From Callorhinus ursinus (lineage: Eukaryota > Chordata > Mammalia > Carnivora > Otariidae), in contig NW_020312849.1 of assembly GCF_003265705.1 (NCBI RefSeq), positions 840,824 to 904,823 on the forward strand: a DNA stretch of 64,000 bases. Direction: 5' to 3'. Every line of letters begins with the position of its first letter. Position 1 is the first letter of the stretch. Positions 1-11,249 of the stretch are shown in pieces. Both the position numbers and the translations under genes were made by a program. The notes under the pieces were generated by a model, which searched no databases, had not been told where the DNA came from, and was given only the letters and a program-made list of their open reading frames with translations.

Positions 1-740
1 ACCTAAAGCTACATGAGCCAAGAGAACTCTATCAGTGAGATAACAGAGGTTGCAACATTAGGGACACATCCTGAGATGATTTCGTTACTTTACTATTTTA
101 AGGGTCAGTAGCCAGGGGTGGTTTCCCCAAGACAGGATTTGAACCTTGGTTCTCTGAAATTCAAAATGGTTTTGCTCTAAACCGAGTTTGAACCACTGAT
201 TCCCCAGTGGCTCTTGGTGTGCGTCCCACCTCCTCGCCCACTTTCCCACCAATGCAGCAATGAAACATAGCCTGTTTTCCTTAAAACAAATGTACCCTCT
301 GGTCACCCCACCACTCCAGTTTTTGCATCATTGTGTTGATGGCTCCCCGCATTCCCTCACACACCTTCCTACTTAATGTTAAAGTGGACCAAGCCAGGTT
401 CCAGGCCAGACAAACTTGGTTTCATCTCTTGGCTTCACCATTTGTAGCTGATTGTTCTTGGTTATTTAACTTCTCAGAGTTTGTTTTCCCACAGAAATCA
501 GGGATAATAATAAAATGTGTCTTAGTACCTTCCATGCAACTACAAACATACATATACAGTTCAAATTATATCCTGTTTATTATGTATATTCTGTTATTTT
601 TCTTTATACCCAGTATATATTATGGGTAGCTTTCCATGTCAATATACATAGATAATAGCTGTCATGCATGCGTGGGGGCAGAGGGTACACAGGAAATCTC
701 TACTTTCTACTCAATTTTGTGGTACACAGAAATCTGCTCT
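1..740. other. Intergenic, nothing recognised
   Basis: No gene, RNA or clear repeat. Short open frames lack coding character. Confidence 0.6.
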
Positions 741-757
741 AAAAATAATCTATCTTT

Positions 758-961
758 GGAGCGCCTGGGTGGCTCAGTTGGTTGAGTGTCCGACTCTTGG
801 TTTTGACTCAGGTCATGATCTCATGGGTCGTGAAATCGAGCCCCACATCAGGCGGGCTCTATGCTCAATGGGAATCTGCTTGGATATTCTCTCCCTCTGC
901 CCCTTCCCCCACTCTCTCTTGCTCCCTATCTCTCAAATAAATAAATAAATCTTTGAAAAAT
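758..961 (+). mobile_element. SINEC, divergent
   Basis: tRNA-Lys head GCGCCTGGGTGGCTCAGTTG and an AAATAAATAAATAAATC tail. Perfect 17-base TSD AAAAATAATCTATCTTT at 741-757 and 962-978. Confidence 0.93.
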
Positions 962-1130
962 AAAAATAATCTATCTTTTAAAAAAATTAAAGTTGATTCA
1001 ACAATATGGTTGAATAACTTAAAATACATGTTAAAGAGTTTCACATTATGATCATTGTTATGGAATCTAGGCTTGTACTGTTAGATTATATTAGCAACAT
1101 ATTATTTTTGTATTTAAATAGTGTATTCAG

Positions 1131-1319
1131 GGCCCCTGGGTGGCTCAGTCGGTTAAGCATCTGCCTTCAGCTCAGTTCATGATCCCAGGGTCCTGGGATC
1201 AAGTCCCACATGGGGCTCCCTGCTCCGTGGGGAGCCCACTTCTCCCTCTGCCTCTGCCTCTCTCTCTCTCTCTGTGTCTCTCATGAATAAATAAATAAAA
1301 TCTTAAAAAATAAATGAAT
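1131..1319 (+). mobile_element. SINEC, host of a second SINE
   Basis: Head GCCCCTGGGTGGCTCAGTCG. TSD AAATAGTGTATTCAG (1116-1130) recurs only after the next SINE (1539-1553, AAACAGTGTACTCAG), so the next SINE entered its tail. Confidence 0.9.
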
Positions 1320-1509
1320 AGGGGCGCCTGGGTGGTTCAGCTGTTAAGCGTCTGCCTTCGGCTTGGGTCGTGATCCCGGGGTCCTAGGATCAAGCCCCAC
1401 ATCGGGCTCCCTGCTCGGCAGGAAGCCTGCTTCTCCCTCTCTCACTCCCCCTGCTTGTGTTCCCTCTCTCGCTGTGTTTCTCTCTGTCAAATAAATAAAA
1501 TCTTGAAAA

Positions 1510-1538
<29 letters not shown>
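1320..1538 (+). mobile_element. SINEC type B in the tail of the previous SINE
   Basis: Starts GGGGCGCCTGGGTGGTTCAG and ends with an (AAAT)n run at 1504-1540. It shares the outer TSD with the SINE at 1131. Confidence 0.9.
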
Positions 1539-1540
<2 letters not shown>

Positions 1541-1573
1541 ACAGTGTACTCAGTGAGAGAAATTATCTTTTTT

Positions 1574-1944
1574 TCTTAAAGATTTATTTGTTTAATGGGT
1601 ATTAAGGAGGGCACGTACTGCATGGAGCACTGGGTGTTATATGAAAACAATGAATCGTGGATCACTACATCTAATGGCATATGGTGATTAATATAATGTA
1701 ATAAAATAAAATTTAAAAAAGGACCCAAAACAACAACAACAAAAAAGATTTATTTGTTTATTCTAGAGAGAGAGAATGCGCAATGGGCGGGGAAGGGGAG
1801 AGGGAGAGGGAGAGAGAGAGTCTCAAGCAGACTCTACATTGAGAATGGAGCCCAGCACAGGGCTCAATCTCACAACTCTGAGATCATGACCTGACCCAAA
1901 ATCAAGAGTCAGACACTTAATGGACTGAGCCACCCAAGTGCCCT
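1574..1944 (-). mobile_element. Old SINEC, split by a short L1
   Basis: Reverse complement of a SINE ending CTGAGCCACCCAAGTGCCC. The A tail and first bases are duplicated around the L1 piece at 1595-1743. Confidence 0.85.
1595..1743 (+). mobile_element. Short L1 3' end inserted in an old SINE
   Basis: About 150 bases of L1 3' UTR (GGAGGGCACGTACTGCATGG ... AATAAAATAAAATTT) with an A-rich tail. A perfect 17-base TSD, AAAGATTTATTTGTTTA, lies at 1578-1594 and 1744-1760; it splits the SINE at 1574-1944. Confidence 0.88.
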
Positions 1945-2016
1945 GATAGAAATGATCTTAATATGAACATTTAATAAATAATTTTAGATAATAGCTGTCC
2001 ATGTCAATATATACTT

Positions 2017-2265
2017 AAAAAAATAGACATTACTTTTTAGAGTAATTTTAGGTTCACAGCAAAACTGAGTGGAAAGTACCAAGAGTTCTCACATATATCA
2101 TGGCCCCCTCATACATGCACAGTCTCCCCCACTACCAACATCTCTCACTGAAGTAGCACATTTGTTATAATCAGTGAACCTGTACTGACACATGGTTGTA
2201 ACTCAAAGTCCATGGTTTTACATTAGGATTGACTCTTGGTGTTGTATGTTCTGTGTTTTGACAAA
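2017..2265 (-). repeat. Old L1M-type 3' fragment
   Basis: TTTTAGAGTAATTTTAGGTTCACAG... resembles the reverse complement of ancient L1M 3' ends. The younger L1 at 2272-4170 abuts it, and another old piece at about 4185-4260 may be the other side. Confidence 0.55.
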
Positions 2266-2851
2266 TACATACTTTTTTTTTTAGTATAGTTGAGACCCAA
2301 CGTTACATTCATTCCAGGTGTGCAACATAGTGATTTGTCAAGTTTATACATTATGCTGTACTCACAACACTATTACAGTATCATTGACTATATTCCTTAC
2401 GCTGTGCCTTCTATTCCCATGACTTGTTCCTTTCATAACTGGAAGCCTGTATCTCCCACTCGCCTCCACCCATTTTGCCCATCTATCAGTGCACACTTAG
2501 GTTGTTTCCATAGCTTGGCTATTGTAAATAATGCTACAATAAACATAGGAATGCATATATCTTTTTGACTTTTTAAAATTTTCTTTTGGTAATACCCACT
2601 AGTAGAGTTACTGGAACATACGGTATTTCTATTTTTAATTTTTTGAGGAAACTCCATATTCTTTTTCACAGTAGTTGCACCAATTTACATTCTCACCAAC
2701 AGTGTGGGAGGGTTCTTTTTCTCCACGCCCTCGCCAACACATGTTATTTCTTATCTTTCTGATTCTACCTATTCTGACAGGTATAAGGTGATATCTCATT
2801 ATGGTTTTGATTTGCATTTCCCTGATGATTAGTGATGCTGAGCATTCTTTC

Positions 2852-3057
2852 TTTCTTTTTTTTTTTTTTAAGATTTTATTTATTTATTTGAGAGAGAGAG
2901 AATGAGAACCAGAGAGCACGAGAGGGAAGAGGGTCAGAGGGAGAAGCAAACTCCCTGCCGAGCAGGGAGCCCGATGCGGGACTCGATCCTGGGACTCCAG
3001 GATCATGACCTGAGCCGAAGGCAGTCGCCCAACCAACTGAGCCACCCAGGCGCCCTT
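2852..3057 (-). mobile_element. SINEC type A in L1
   Basis: T run then GATTTTATTTATTTATTTGA, ending CCACCCAGGCGCCC. TSD GAGCATTCTTTC at 2840-2851 and 3058-3069. Confidence 0.93.
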
Positions 3058-3794
3058 GAGCATTCTTTCAAGTGTCTGTTGGCCATCTGCATGTCTTCTT
3101 TGGAAAAATGTCATTCAGGTCCTCTGCTCATTTTTAATTGGATTGTTTTTTGGTGTTGAGTTGTGTAAATTCTTTATATATTTTGGCTATGAATGCCTTA
3201 TCAGATATAGCATTTGCAAGTATCTTCTCCCATTTAGTAGGCTGTCCTTTGGGTTTTTGTTTTTGGGGTTTTTGGTTTGTTTGTTTGTTTTATGTTTTTG
3301 ATGGTTTCCTTTGCAGTGCAAAACGTTTTTATTTTGATGTAGTCCCAATAGTTTATTTTTGCTTTTGTTTCCCTTGCCTTACTTAGGAGACTTGTCCAGG
3401 AAAATTTTATAATCGATGGCGAAGAAATTACCGCCTGTGTTCTCATCTAGGATTTTCATGGTTTCAGGTCTCACGTTTAGGTCTTTAATCCACTTTGAGT
3501 TTATTTTTGCTTATGGTGTTAGAAAGTGATCCAAGTTTCATTCTTTTACATGTAGCTGTCCAGTTTTCCCAGCACTGTTTATCGAAAAGACTGTCTTTTC
3601 CCCATTGTATGTTCTTGCCTCCTTTATCATAGATTAATTGACCATATAAGCATGAGTTTATTTCTGGGCTCTCTATTCTGTTCTACTGATCTATGTGTCT
3701 AATTTCGGGCCAGATCCATACTGCTTTGATTACTACAGCTTTGCAGTATATCTTGAAATCTTGAATAATGATACCTCCAGCCTTGTTTTTCTTT

Positions 3795-3856
3795 TTTCTT
3801 TTTTTTTTAAATTTGATTTCATATGGATTTTTTTTTTAGATTTTATTTATTTATTC

Positions 3857-3895
<39 letters not shown>

Positions 3896-4013
3896 AGAGG
3901 GAGAAGCAGGCTCCCAAGGAGCAGGGAGCCTGATGCGGGACTCGATCCCAAGACCCTGGGATCATGACCTGAGCCGAAGGCAAATGTTCAACCATCTGAG
4001 CCACCCAGGCGCC
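3795..4013 (-). mobile_element. SINEC in L1 with a 3' extension
   Basis: 20-base TSD CTCCAGCCTTGTTTTTCTTT at 3775-3794 and 4014-4033. Between TSD and SINE tail sits extra sequence (about 3803-3828) bounded by two T runs. Confidence 0.9.
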
Positions 4014-4459
4014 CTCCAGCCTTGTTTTTCTTTCTCAATATTGCATTGGCTATTCTGGGTCTTTTGTGGTTCCATACATATTTTAGTATTATTTGTTCTA
4101 GTTTTGTGAAAAATGATGTTGGTATTTGGATAGGGTTTGCACTGAATCTGTAGATGGCTTTGGGTAGTGATAAATATATATATAATGGCTGCATGGAGTA
4201 CTATATTATGGGTTTGCCATGCATACTTTAAATAATTGTTTGACAATAAAGTTCATTTTGAATTTTTTCCACTATATATAATACAGATGATACAATGTTT
4301 ATTAAAGCCCTTGCTATTTTAACTTATCAATCAATATGAAAATAAGATTGATGCATAGAAAAATCAACAGACAAATGAATAGGCAATTTATAGAAGAAAT
4401 ATAAATGGCCAATATAAAATAAGAAGTTGCTCAATCTCATTAATAATCAAAGAAATGGG

Positions 4460-4668
4460 GGCGCCTGGGTGGCTCAGTTGGTTAAGCAGCTGCCTTCGGC
4501 TCAGGTCATAATCCCAGGGTCCTGGGATCGAGCCCCACATCGGGCTCCCTGTTCCATGGGGAACCTGCTGCTCCCTCTCCCTCTGCCTGCCTCTCTGCCT
4601 ACTTGCTCTCTCTCTGTATCTCTCTACCAAATAAATAAATAAAATCTTTAAAAAAAACTTTAAAAAAA
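4460..4668 (+). mobile_element. SINEC type B
   Basis: TSD AATAATCAAAGAAATGGG at 4442-4459 and 4669-4686. Full head and tail. Confidence 0.93.
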
Positions 4669-4880
4669 AATAATCAAAGAAATGGGAATTGGAACAAGAC
4701 ATCATTTTCAGGGGACATAGACTGGTGAAGATGAAAAAGATTAATAACATCAGGGCTATAAACTGGGGGTGAGAGGGTAAATTATTACACCCTCATAGGA
4801 GGACAATATAGCAACATGTTACAACAGTCAAAATGTACAGGTCTTTTGAATTATTTTTAACTTTTTAAAACCTGTGGTGA

Positions 4881-5051
4881 GGGCGCCTGGGTGGCTCAGT
4901 TGGTTAAGCGACTGCCTTCGGCTCAGGTCATGATCCTGGAGTCCCGGGATCGAGTCCCACATCGGTCTCCCTGCTCGGCAGGGAGTCTGCTTCTCTCTCT
5001 GACCCTCTTCCCTCTCATGTGCTCTCTCTCTCAAATAAATAAATAAAATCT

Positions 5052-5081
<30 letters not shown>
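4881..5081 (+). mobile_element. SINEC type A
   Basis: TSD AAAACCTGTGGTGA at 4867-4880, AAAATCTGTGGTGA at 5082-5095. The tail is a long AAAT run. Confidence 0.93.
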
Positions 5082-5083
<2 letters not shown>

Positions 5084-5095
5084 AATCTGTGGTGA

Positions 5096-5689
5096 TAATA
5101 TTATTGTTATGTTAAATACCTTTTATCTTTTAGAGATAAATATTGAAATATTACTAATGAAATTTTATGATTACTTGGATTGCTTCAAAACAGTCTGATG
5201 AGGGGGTGGAGGGAAAATGGGAAGGGGCATAGATGAAACAAAACTTGCCACAGGTTCTCATTTGTTGAAGCTAAAAGTGATAAATATATATTTGGTCTTT
5301 GTCCTTGGTTCCTGAAACACAGCTCCTAAATCCCTTGGAATGTCTTAGGTGCATCTTTTGTTCTAATGAGGATACTTTTGGTGGGCCCCTAGTTAGCTTC
5401 AGGATGAGGACTAGTCAGTCACCAGAAAGACCAAGGCATGACTAGAGGATTGGAAGTTTTAGCCCCACTCCTTCAACTCTAAGGAGGAGAGAGGGGCTAG
5501 AGATTGATCTTCAGATTAATCAGCAATGACCAGTGATTTGCTCACTCATGCCTAGTAAAGGAACCTCTGAGTCAGTGAGCATATTGAGGTGCTGACAAGG
5601 TGGTGCTCTGGGGAAGACATGGTAATTCTGTGCCCTTCCCTCCATAACTTGCCCATGAATCTTTTTTATTTGGCTGTTCTAGAGTTGTA
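5096..5689. other. Intergenic, nothing recognised
   Basis: AT-rich left half, mixed right half; no ORF, repeat or RNA gene that I can support. Confidence 0.6.
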
Positions 5690-6060
5690 TCCAGCAATGG
5701 ACTAAATGTTTGTAGACTCTTCCCACTGCTGCCAAATTCATAAGTTGAAATTCTAACTCTCAATATGACAGTATTAGGAGATGGGTATTTTGGGAGGTAA
5801 TTAGGTCATGAGGGTGGAGTCCTCATGATGAGACTTGTTTCCTTATAAAAAGGGATCACAGAGAGCTCTCTCCATCTTTTCTCCACAATGTGAAGATACA
5901 AGAAGTTAATAGTCTATAACCCAGAAGAGGGCTCTCACTAGGACCTGACCATGCTGGCACCCTGATCTCAGACTTCCAGCCTCCAGAACTGTGGGAAATG
6001 AACTTCTATTGCATATAAGCCACCCAGTCTATGGTACTTTGCACAGCCCAAAGAGACAAA
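5690..6060 (+). repeat. MaLR-type (MST-like) solo LTR
   Basis: GGAGGTAATTAGGTCATGAG, CTTATAAAAAGGGATCACAG, CAGCCTCCAGAACTGTGGGA and AAGCCACCCAGTCTATGGTA follow the MST-type ERVL-MaLR LTR layout. Ancient, with no internal retroviral sequence. Confidence 0.6.
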
Positions 6061-6344
6061 GACATACTTTATAATAAACTGAATAGTAAGTAGAGCATTT
6101 CCTGAAATCTGTGAGTTTTTTAGCAAATTACTGAACCCGAGAAGGGGGTCATGAGAAACCTTGATTTATAGCTGGTTGGTAAGAAGTTCAGGTGGCTACC
6201 TGGGACTTGCGATTGCCATCTGAAGTTAGGGCAGCCTTGTGAGACTGAGCTCTTAACCTGTGAGGTCTGTGCTAGCTCCAGGTGGCTGATGTCAAAATTG
6301 AGTTAAATTGTAGGACATCCATTTGATGTGAGAAATATCGTCTG

Positions 6345-6499
6345 AGGGGTGCCTGGCTGGCTCAGTCAGTTAAGTGTCTGCCTTCAGCTCAGGTCATGAT
6401 CCTGGAGTCCTGGCATCAAGCCCTGCATCAAGCGTCCTGCTCAGCAGGGAGTCTGCTTCTCCCTCTCCCTCTGCCTCCCACCCCCGTGCTCTCTCTCTC

Positions 6500-6547
<48 letters not shown>

Positions 6548-6560
6548 AATCCTTAAAAGA
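6345..6560 (+). mobile_element. SINEC with long AAAT tail
   Basis: Head GTGCCTGGCTGGCTCAGTCA and about a dozen AAAT units at 6500-6548. Confidence 0.88.
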
Positions 6561-6579
6561 AGAACAAGTGTTCTCTGAG

Positions 6580-6612
6580 GGGTGCCTGGCTGGCTCAGTT
6601 GGTACAGCATAC
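6580..6612 (+). mobile_element. SINE head fragment
   Basis: GGGTGCCTGGCTGGCTCAGT followed by TGGTACAGCA, then unrelated DNA. Only the 5' head is present, next to a full copy with the same start. Confidence 0.6.
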
Positions 6613-6639
6613 AATCAAATTGATACCTAAATTAACAAT

Positions 6640-7095
6640 CATAATTAGTTATCTATTGCTGCACCACAAATTACTCCAAAACTCTGTTGCTTGAAGAACA
6701 ACAAACATTTATTAGTTTATATAATCCTGAGAGTCAGGAATTTGGGAGCAGCTTAGGGTCTCTGCTTGGGGTCTCTCATGAGGTTGCAGTCAAGATATCA
6801 ATCAGAGTTGCTGTCATACGATGGTTTGACTGGGGCTGGAGGTCCTCTTCTAAGATGGTTCTCTCTCATGGCTGGTAAGTGGTTAGTATAGGAGGCTTCG
6901 GCTCCATACCACAAACACTCGTGTGAGTATCCTCATGACCTGAAAGCTAGTATCCTCCAGAACAAGTGATCCAAGGCAAGAGGCAGAAGTCTCACTGTGT
7001 GACCCAGCCTTAGAAGCCACCCTCCATCATTTCTGCAACATGAATATCAAGAAGCAAGAACCACTGGGGGCTACTTGGGAGGCTAGCTACCACAG
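6640..7095 (-). repeat. Ancient interspersed repeat, LTR-like
   Basis: AGTTATCTATTGCTGCACCA ... AACATTTATTAGTTTAT ... GAGGCTAGCTACCACAG is a known style of ancient mammalian repeat. I could not assign its family with certainty. Confidence 0.45.
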
Positions 7096-7099
7096 TTAA

Positions 7100-9088
7100 T
7101 GACAGAATGAGCATAAAAAGTGTGCATATGAAAGTGATTTTATTCTACTCCTTTATTTGCAGTTTAATATCAATGTTCTGGCTTTATAGCTTCTTTTGAC
7201 CCTCCAAATCTACTCTCCACCCTTTCCTGTCCCAAGAAGCTCACCTTTATGGATCATACCAAAGGGTTCCCTTGCCCTCTGACTTCAGTTAAGTTCATCC
7301 AATGGGGAACCCTAGAACGTAGGGTTCCCTAGGATGGAAGGGAATAGGAGCATTAACTCTCTTTGTTCCCTTTCTCAGGCTGTTTCTCTTGCCCAAATGT
7401 CACAGTTCTTTTCAAGGCAGTCCTTGCATTCCTTTCAATAACCACTCCCTCCCCTCATCCCTTCAGACCTAGGGATGTTAACCACCCTGCTGCTGCTGAC
7501 CCCAGGTTAAGGCATTCTCTTGTGGTGATGCTACACCTTACAACTTTGTGGGCAAAGATCACTTCCTCAAATGACCTAACTTGAGTGAAACCCAGTTTTC
7601 TGTTGAGATTCTGACTAATACAGTGCTAAACAGGCAAATGGCAAATTTATGTACAGCTCTTATACCCAAATAGCCTCCAAAAGAATGTCTCTGGGGCACC
7701 TGGGTGGCTCAGTCGGTTGAGTGTCTGCCTTCGGCTCAGGTCATGATCCCAGGGTTCTGGATCGAGCCCCACATCAGGATCCCTCTCCTGCCTGCTGCTC
7801 CCCCTGCTTGTGGTCTCTCCCTCTCTCTCTGTCAAAAAATAAATAAATAAAATCTTCAAAACAAAACAATGTCTCTGATGTTTGGGGTTATTTCTGCTGC
7901 TTCTTAGAATTTTGCTTCCTTTCTTCCTCCTTCCTTCTCCAGCTCATCCAACCTTCGCTTGACCTCTCAGCTTGCCTGGTGGCTCAGATTGGTTTTCAGT
8001 GCCCAGTCTTGGAGAGTTTAAAGAAAAAGGAAGGTAAGATTCCTGGATACAGTAGGATGCCCTAGCCCTACAGCTTTTTATTTACTGTCTTCCACCCTTT
8101 GGGTGGACCCTGGAAAATCTGTGAATGGGTGTTCCCTACCACTTGGATGCCCACATGATTTTGAGGTTGATACTCATGTGCTGGAATACTGGGGCAGAAA
8201 AGACAAAAAAAGGTCTGGTTCTCTGATGACCGTGGAGCCTCCACACAGTCACTGCCTACTTCCAGACTTCTTTGATACACAAGAGAAATGAACGTCTCTC
8301 TTGATTAAGCCACTATTCTTTCAGGTTTTCTGTCACATGCAGGTGAGCTTAATGCAAATCACTACAATGCACTTCGGATAGAACATCTTGGTATCTAGAA
8401 AATATCTGGCTATTCCAGTCACTGCAACAAATCCACAGAATGGTTACACCCAATCTGCCCCTGCACGTCTTTAAAATTCCTCCACAGACTGCATGTGTCA
8501 GGGACAGGCAAAGCTGTAAGACTTCACTCTGTCCTTCAGTGGCTTATAGAGGAGAGAGACTCTCTCTAGTCAACACAAGATGGTGATATTAAAAGGGAAG
8601 CGGGCAAGTCCATGTTGGAATTTATAGAAGAAAAGAAATGTGGTAAAGCCTCAGACTGACAGAAATACTGGGGGTTATAGCTCCAGAGTTGCAGACCCCG
8701 GAGCACCTCATCTCCAATCAGAGATCATCAGCTCCCTCCTTCTTTTCCTTTAACTACAGCCTGCTCCCGGCTGTACTGAAAGCAGCCAGCACTGCTGTGG
8801 TGAATTCCAGATACCACTGTCCGGCAATAGAGACCTTGAGGGACAAGTCCCGAGGTGGGGGCTGGGGGATGAAATCCAAGGGATATAAGTGTGGAGGTGG
8901 AAAGAAGATGTGGCCCCCGTTCTCCATTTTGAATAGATGAATGCATTTCTCATAGAAACATTCCTGCTTTTGTTTGCCAGTCTTTCTTGGTTATACTGCA
9001 GGTTGGAAAGATTTCTGGTCTGACCAGAAAACTAACTACCATAATTTCTAACATCACTTTAAAGGGAAATACATTCCAAGTTAAGAGG
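7100..9088. other. Mostly unique intergenic sequence
   Basis: Apart from the SINE at 7694-7867, I see no recognised feature. The frames at 8689-8940 overlap on both strands with no homology I know. Confidence 0.5.
7694..7867 (+). mobile_element. SINEC type B
   Basis: TSD AATGTCTCTG at 7684-7693 and 7868-7877. Internal part slightly deleted. Confidence 0.9.
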
Positions 9089-9205
9089 AACCTGGCTGGC
9101 TCAGTCAGAAGAGCATGTCACTCTTGATCTTGGGGTCGTGAGTTCAAGGTTGGGTCTAGAGATTCTTAAAAATAAAATCTTTTTTTTTTAAATAAAATAA
9201 AGGGA
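9089..9205 (+). mobile_element. Short tRNA-Lys-like SINE
   Basis: CCTGGCTGGCTCAGTCAGAA, GACTCTTGATCTTGGGGTC-like core and AAAATAAAATC tail. Close to a tRNA-Lys gene without the pyrimidine-rich body. Confidence 0.8.
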
Positions 9206-9278
9206 AATGCAGTCTGAATTATAAACAACCAATTAAAAAATGTTCTTAATGCATAACCATTCATTCATTCAACAACTG

Positions 9279-9470
9279 GGCGCCTGGGTGGCTCAGTCGG
9301 TTAAGCGACTGCCTTCGGCTCAGGTCATGATCCTGGAGTCCCGGGATCGAGTCCCGCATCAGGCTCCTGAGTCTGCTTCTCCCTCTGACCCTCTTCCCTC
9401 TCGTGCTCTCCATCTCTCATTCTCTCTCTCTCAAATAAATAAATAAAATCTTCAAAAAAAAAAAATAGAA
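9279..9470 (+). mobile_element. SINEC type A
   Basis: Perfect TSD CATTCATTCAACAACTG at 9262-9278 and 9471-9487. Confidence 0.94.
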
Positions 9471-9602
9471 CATTCATTCAACAACTGTTCCTTAAGAGCC
9501 TACTAGCTGCAAGTACTGTTCCAGATGTTAGTAATGCAGCAGTGAAGAAAATAAAATAAAATGCTTCCTATTAAGAAACGTTTTTTAAAACGTGGAAATA
9601 AG

Positions 9603-9810
9603 GGCGCCTGGGTGGCTCAGTTGGTTGAGCGACTGCCTTCAGCTCAGGTCATGATCCTGGAGTCCCGGGATCGAGTCCCACATTGCGGGGGGGGGTCCCT
9701 GCTCAGCAGGGAGTCTGCTTCTCCCTCTGACCCTCTTCCCTCTCGTGCTCTCTATCTGTCATTCTCGCTCTCTCAAATAAATAAATAAAATCTTTAAAAA
9801 ATAAATAAAT
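9603..9810 (+). mobile_element. SINEC type A
   Basis: TSD AAAACGTGGAAATAAG at 9587-9602, AAAACATGGAAATAAG at 9811-9826. A G run at about 9687-9695 is an odd expansion. Confidence 0.93.
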
Positions 9811-9828
9811 AAAACATGGAAATAAGGC

Positions 9829-10036
9829 AGGGTGCTTGGGTGGCTCAGATGGTTAAGCATCTACCTTCAGCTTGGGTCGTGATCCCAGGGTCCTGGGATC
9901 CAGCCCCGCATGGGACTCCCTGCTCAGTGGGGAGTCTGCTTCTCCCTCTCCCTCTGCCACTCCCCCTGCTTGTGCTCTCTGTCTCTCTCGCTCTCTCAAG
10001 TAAATTAAAAAAATCTTTTAAAATTAAAAAAAAATA
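9829..10036 (+). mobile_element. SINEC, older
   Basis: Starts GGGTGCTTGGGTGGCTCAGA, third SINE in a row in one orientation. TSD not clear. Confidence 0.88.
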
Positions 10037-10478
10037 ATCTAGGGGGAATACACTTTGTTCAAATTATTGTTTGCTCCTGATTAAAGGTTCCAGTCTTAGT
10101 GAAGTTACATGTTTTTTCCCATAAAGATGCAAATAATTTCTATCCAGTAAAAAAGATTATAACCACAAAGGTTACTATTAATTGCCCTGAAGAACATTAA
10201 CCAGTTTTGTATCTAAGCTAGATATCTTATTCTAACATTCCTTTATTAAACTGGAACCAGCTTTACAATCTTGATGACTCCCTATTAATTAATTAGTTGA
10301 ATAAATATTGATAAATATAAATAAATATTTAATAATATAATAAATAAAAATAATTGAATAAATATGTTCATTATATATTTGTATGACAATCATATTGTTT
10401 AACTTTTTAAAAATTATACTTTGACAATCTCTTCATGGAGTTTATAATATAGTTACATATCTTCTTTGCTTTCTTTTT
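10037..10478. other. AT-rich intergenic
   Basis: Includes ATAAATA-rich sequence at 10300-10370; no gene. Confidence 0.6.
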
Positions 10479-10598
10479 TTTTTAAAGCTTATATATTTAC
10501 TTTGTAAGTAATCTCTACACCCAACATGGGGTTCAAACTCATGACCCCAAGATCAAGAGTCACATTCTCTTCTGACTGAGCTAGCCAGCACCCCCCTT
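10479..10598 (-). mobile_element. Short tRNA-Lys-like SINE, minus
   Basis: AATCTCTACACCCAACATGG ... AGATCAAGAGTCACATTCTC ... GAGCTAGCCAGCACCCCC is the reverse complement of the short class. Confidence 0.8.
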
Positions 10599-11051
10599 TT
10601 GCTTTCTTTTTCCAGTTTGGGGTTCAAACTAGTGGGCTACCATGACATAATACTTCCTATTCAATTTTCTCTTTCCTTAAAGAAAAGCACAGCTGGTGAC
10701 ATCACAATCCCAGACTTCAAGCTCTATTACAAAGCTCTAATCATCATGACAGTATGGTGCTGGCACAAAAACAGACACGTAGATCAATGGAACAGAATAG
10801 AGAACCCAGAAATGGACCCTCAACTCAATGGTCAACTAATCTTCAGCAAAGCAGGAAAGACTATCCAATGGAAAAAAGACAGTCTCTTCCACAAATGGTG
10901 TTGGGAAAATTGGACAGCCACATGTAGAAGAGTGAAACTGGACCGTTTCCTTACACCACACACAAAAATAGACTCAAAATGGATGAAAGACCTAAATGTG
11001 AGACAAGAATCCGTAAAAATTCTAAAGGAGAACACAGGCAGCAACCTCTTT

Positions 11052-11249
11052 TTTTTTTTTTTAAGATTTTATTTGTTTCTTTGACAGAGAGAGACACAGC
11101 GAGAGAGGGAACACAGCTGGGGGAGTGGGAGAGGGAGAAGCAGGCTCCCCGCCTAGGAGGGAGCTCGATGCAGGACTCAATCCCAGAACCCTGGGATCAT
11201 GACCTGAGCCAAAGGCAGATGCTTAATGACTGAACCACCCAGGCACCCT
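11052..11249 (-). mobile_element. SINEC type B in L1
   Basis: TSD GGCAGCAACCTCTTT at 11037-11051 and 11250-11264. Confidence 0.94.

Larger units (their letters stand above)
2272..4170 (-). mobile_element. L1, 5'-truncated, minus strand
   Basis: The plus strand shows the reverse complement of the L1 3' UTR and ORF2 end (for example CACCAACAGTGTGGGAGGGT and AGGACTTGAAT-type stretches). The minus strand encodes fragments such as [20 protein letters not shown]. Two SINEs are inserted. It carries many stops. The left and right borders are approximate. Confidence 0.85.

Noticed and set aside
10599..11084. 161-residue open frame
   Set aside because: It is L1 ORF2 sequence and a SINE tail, not a host gene.
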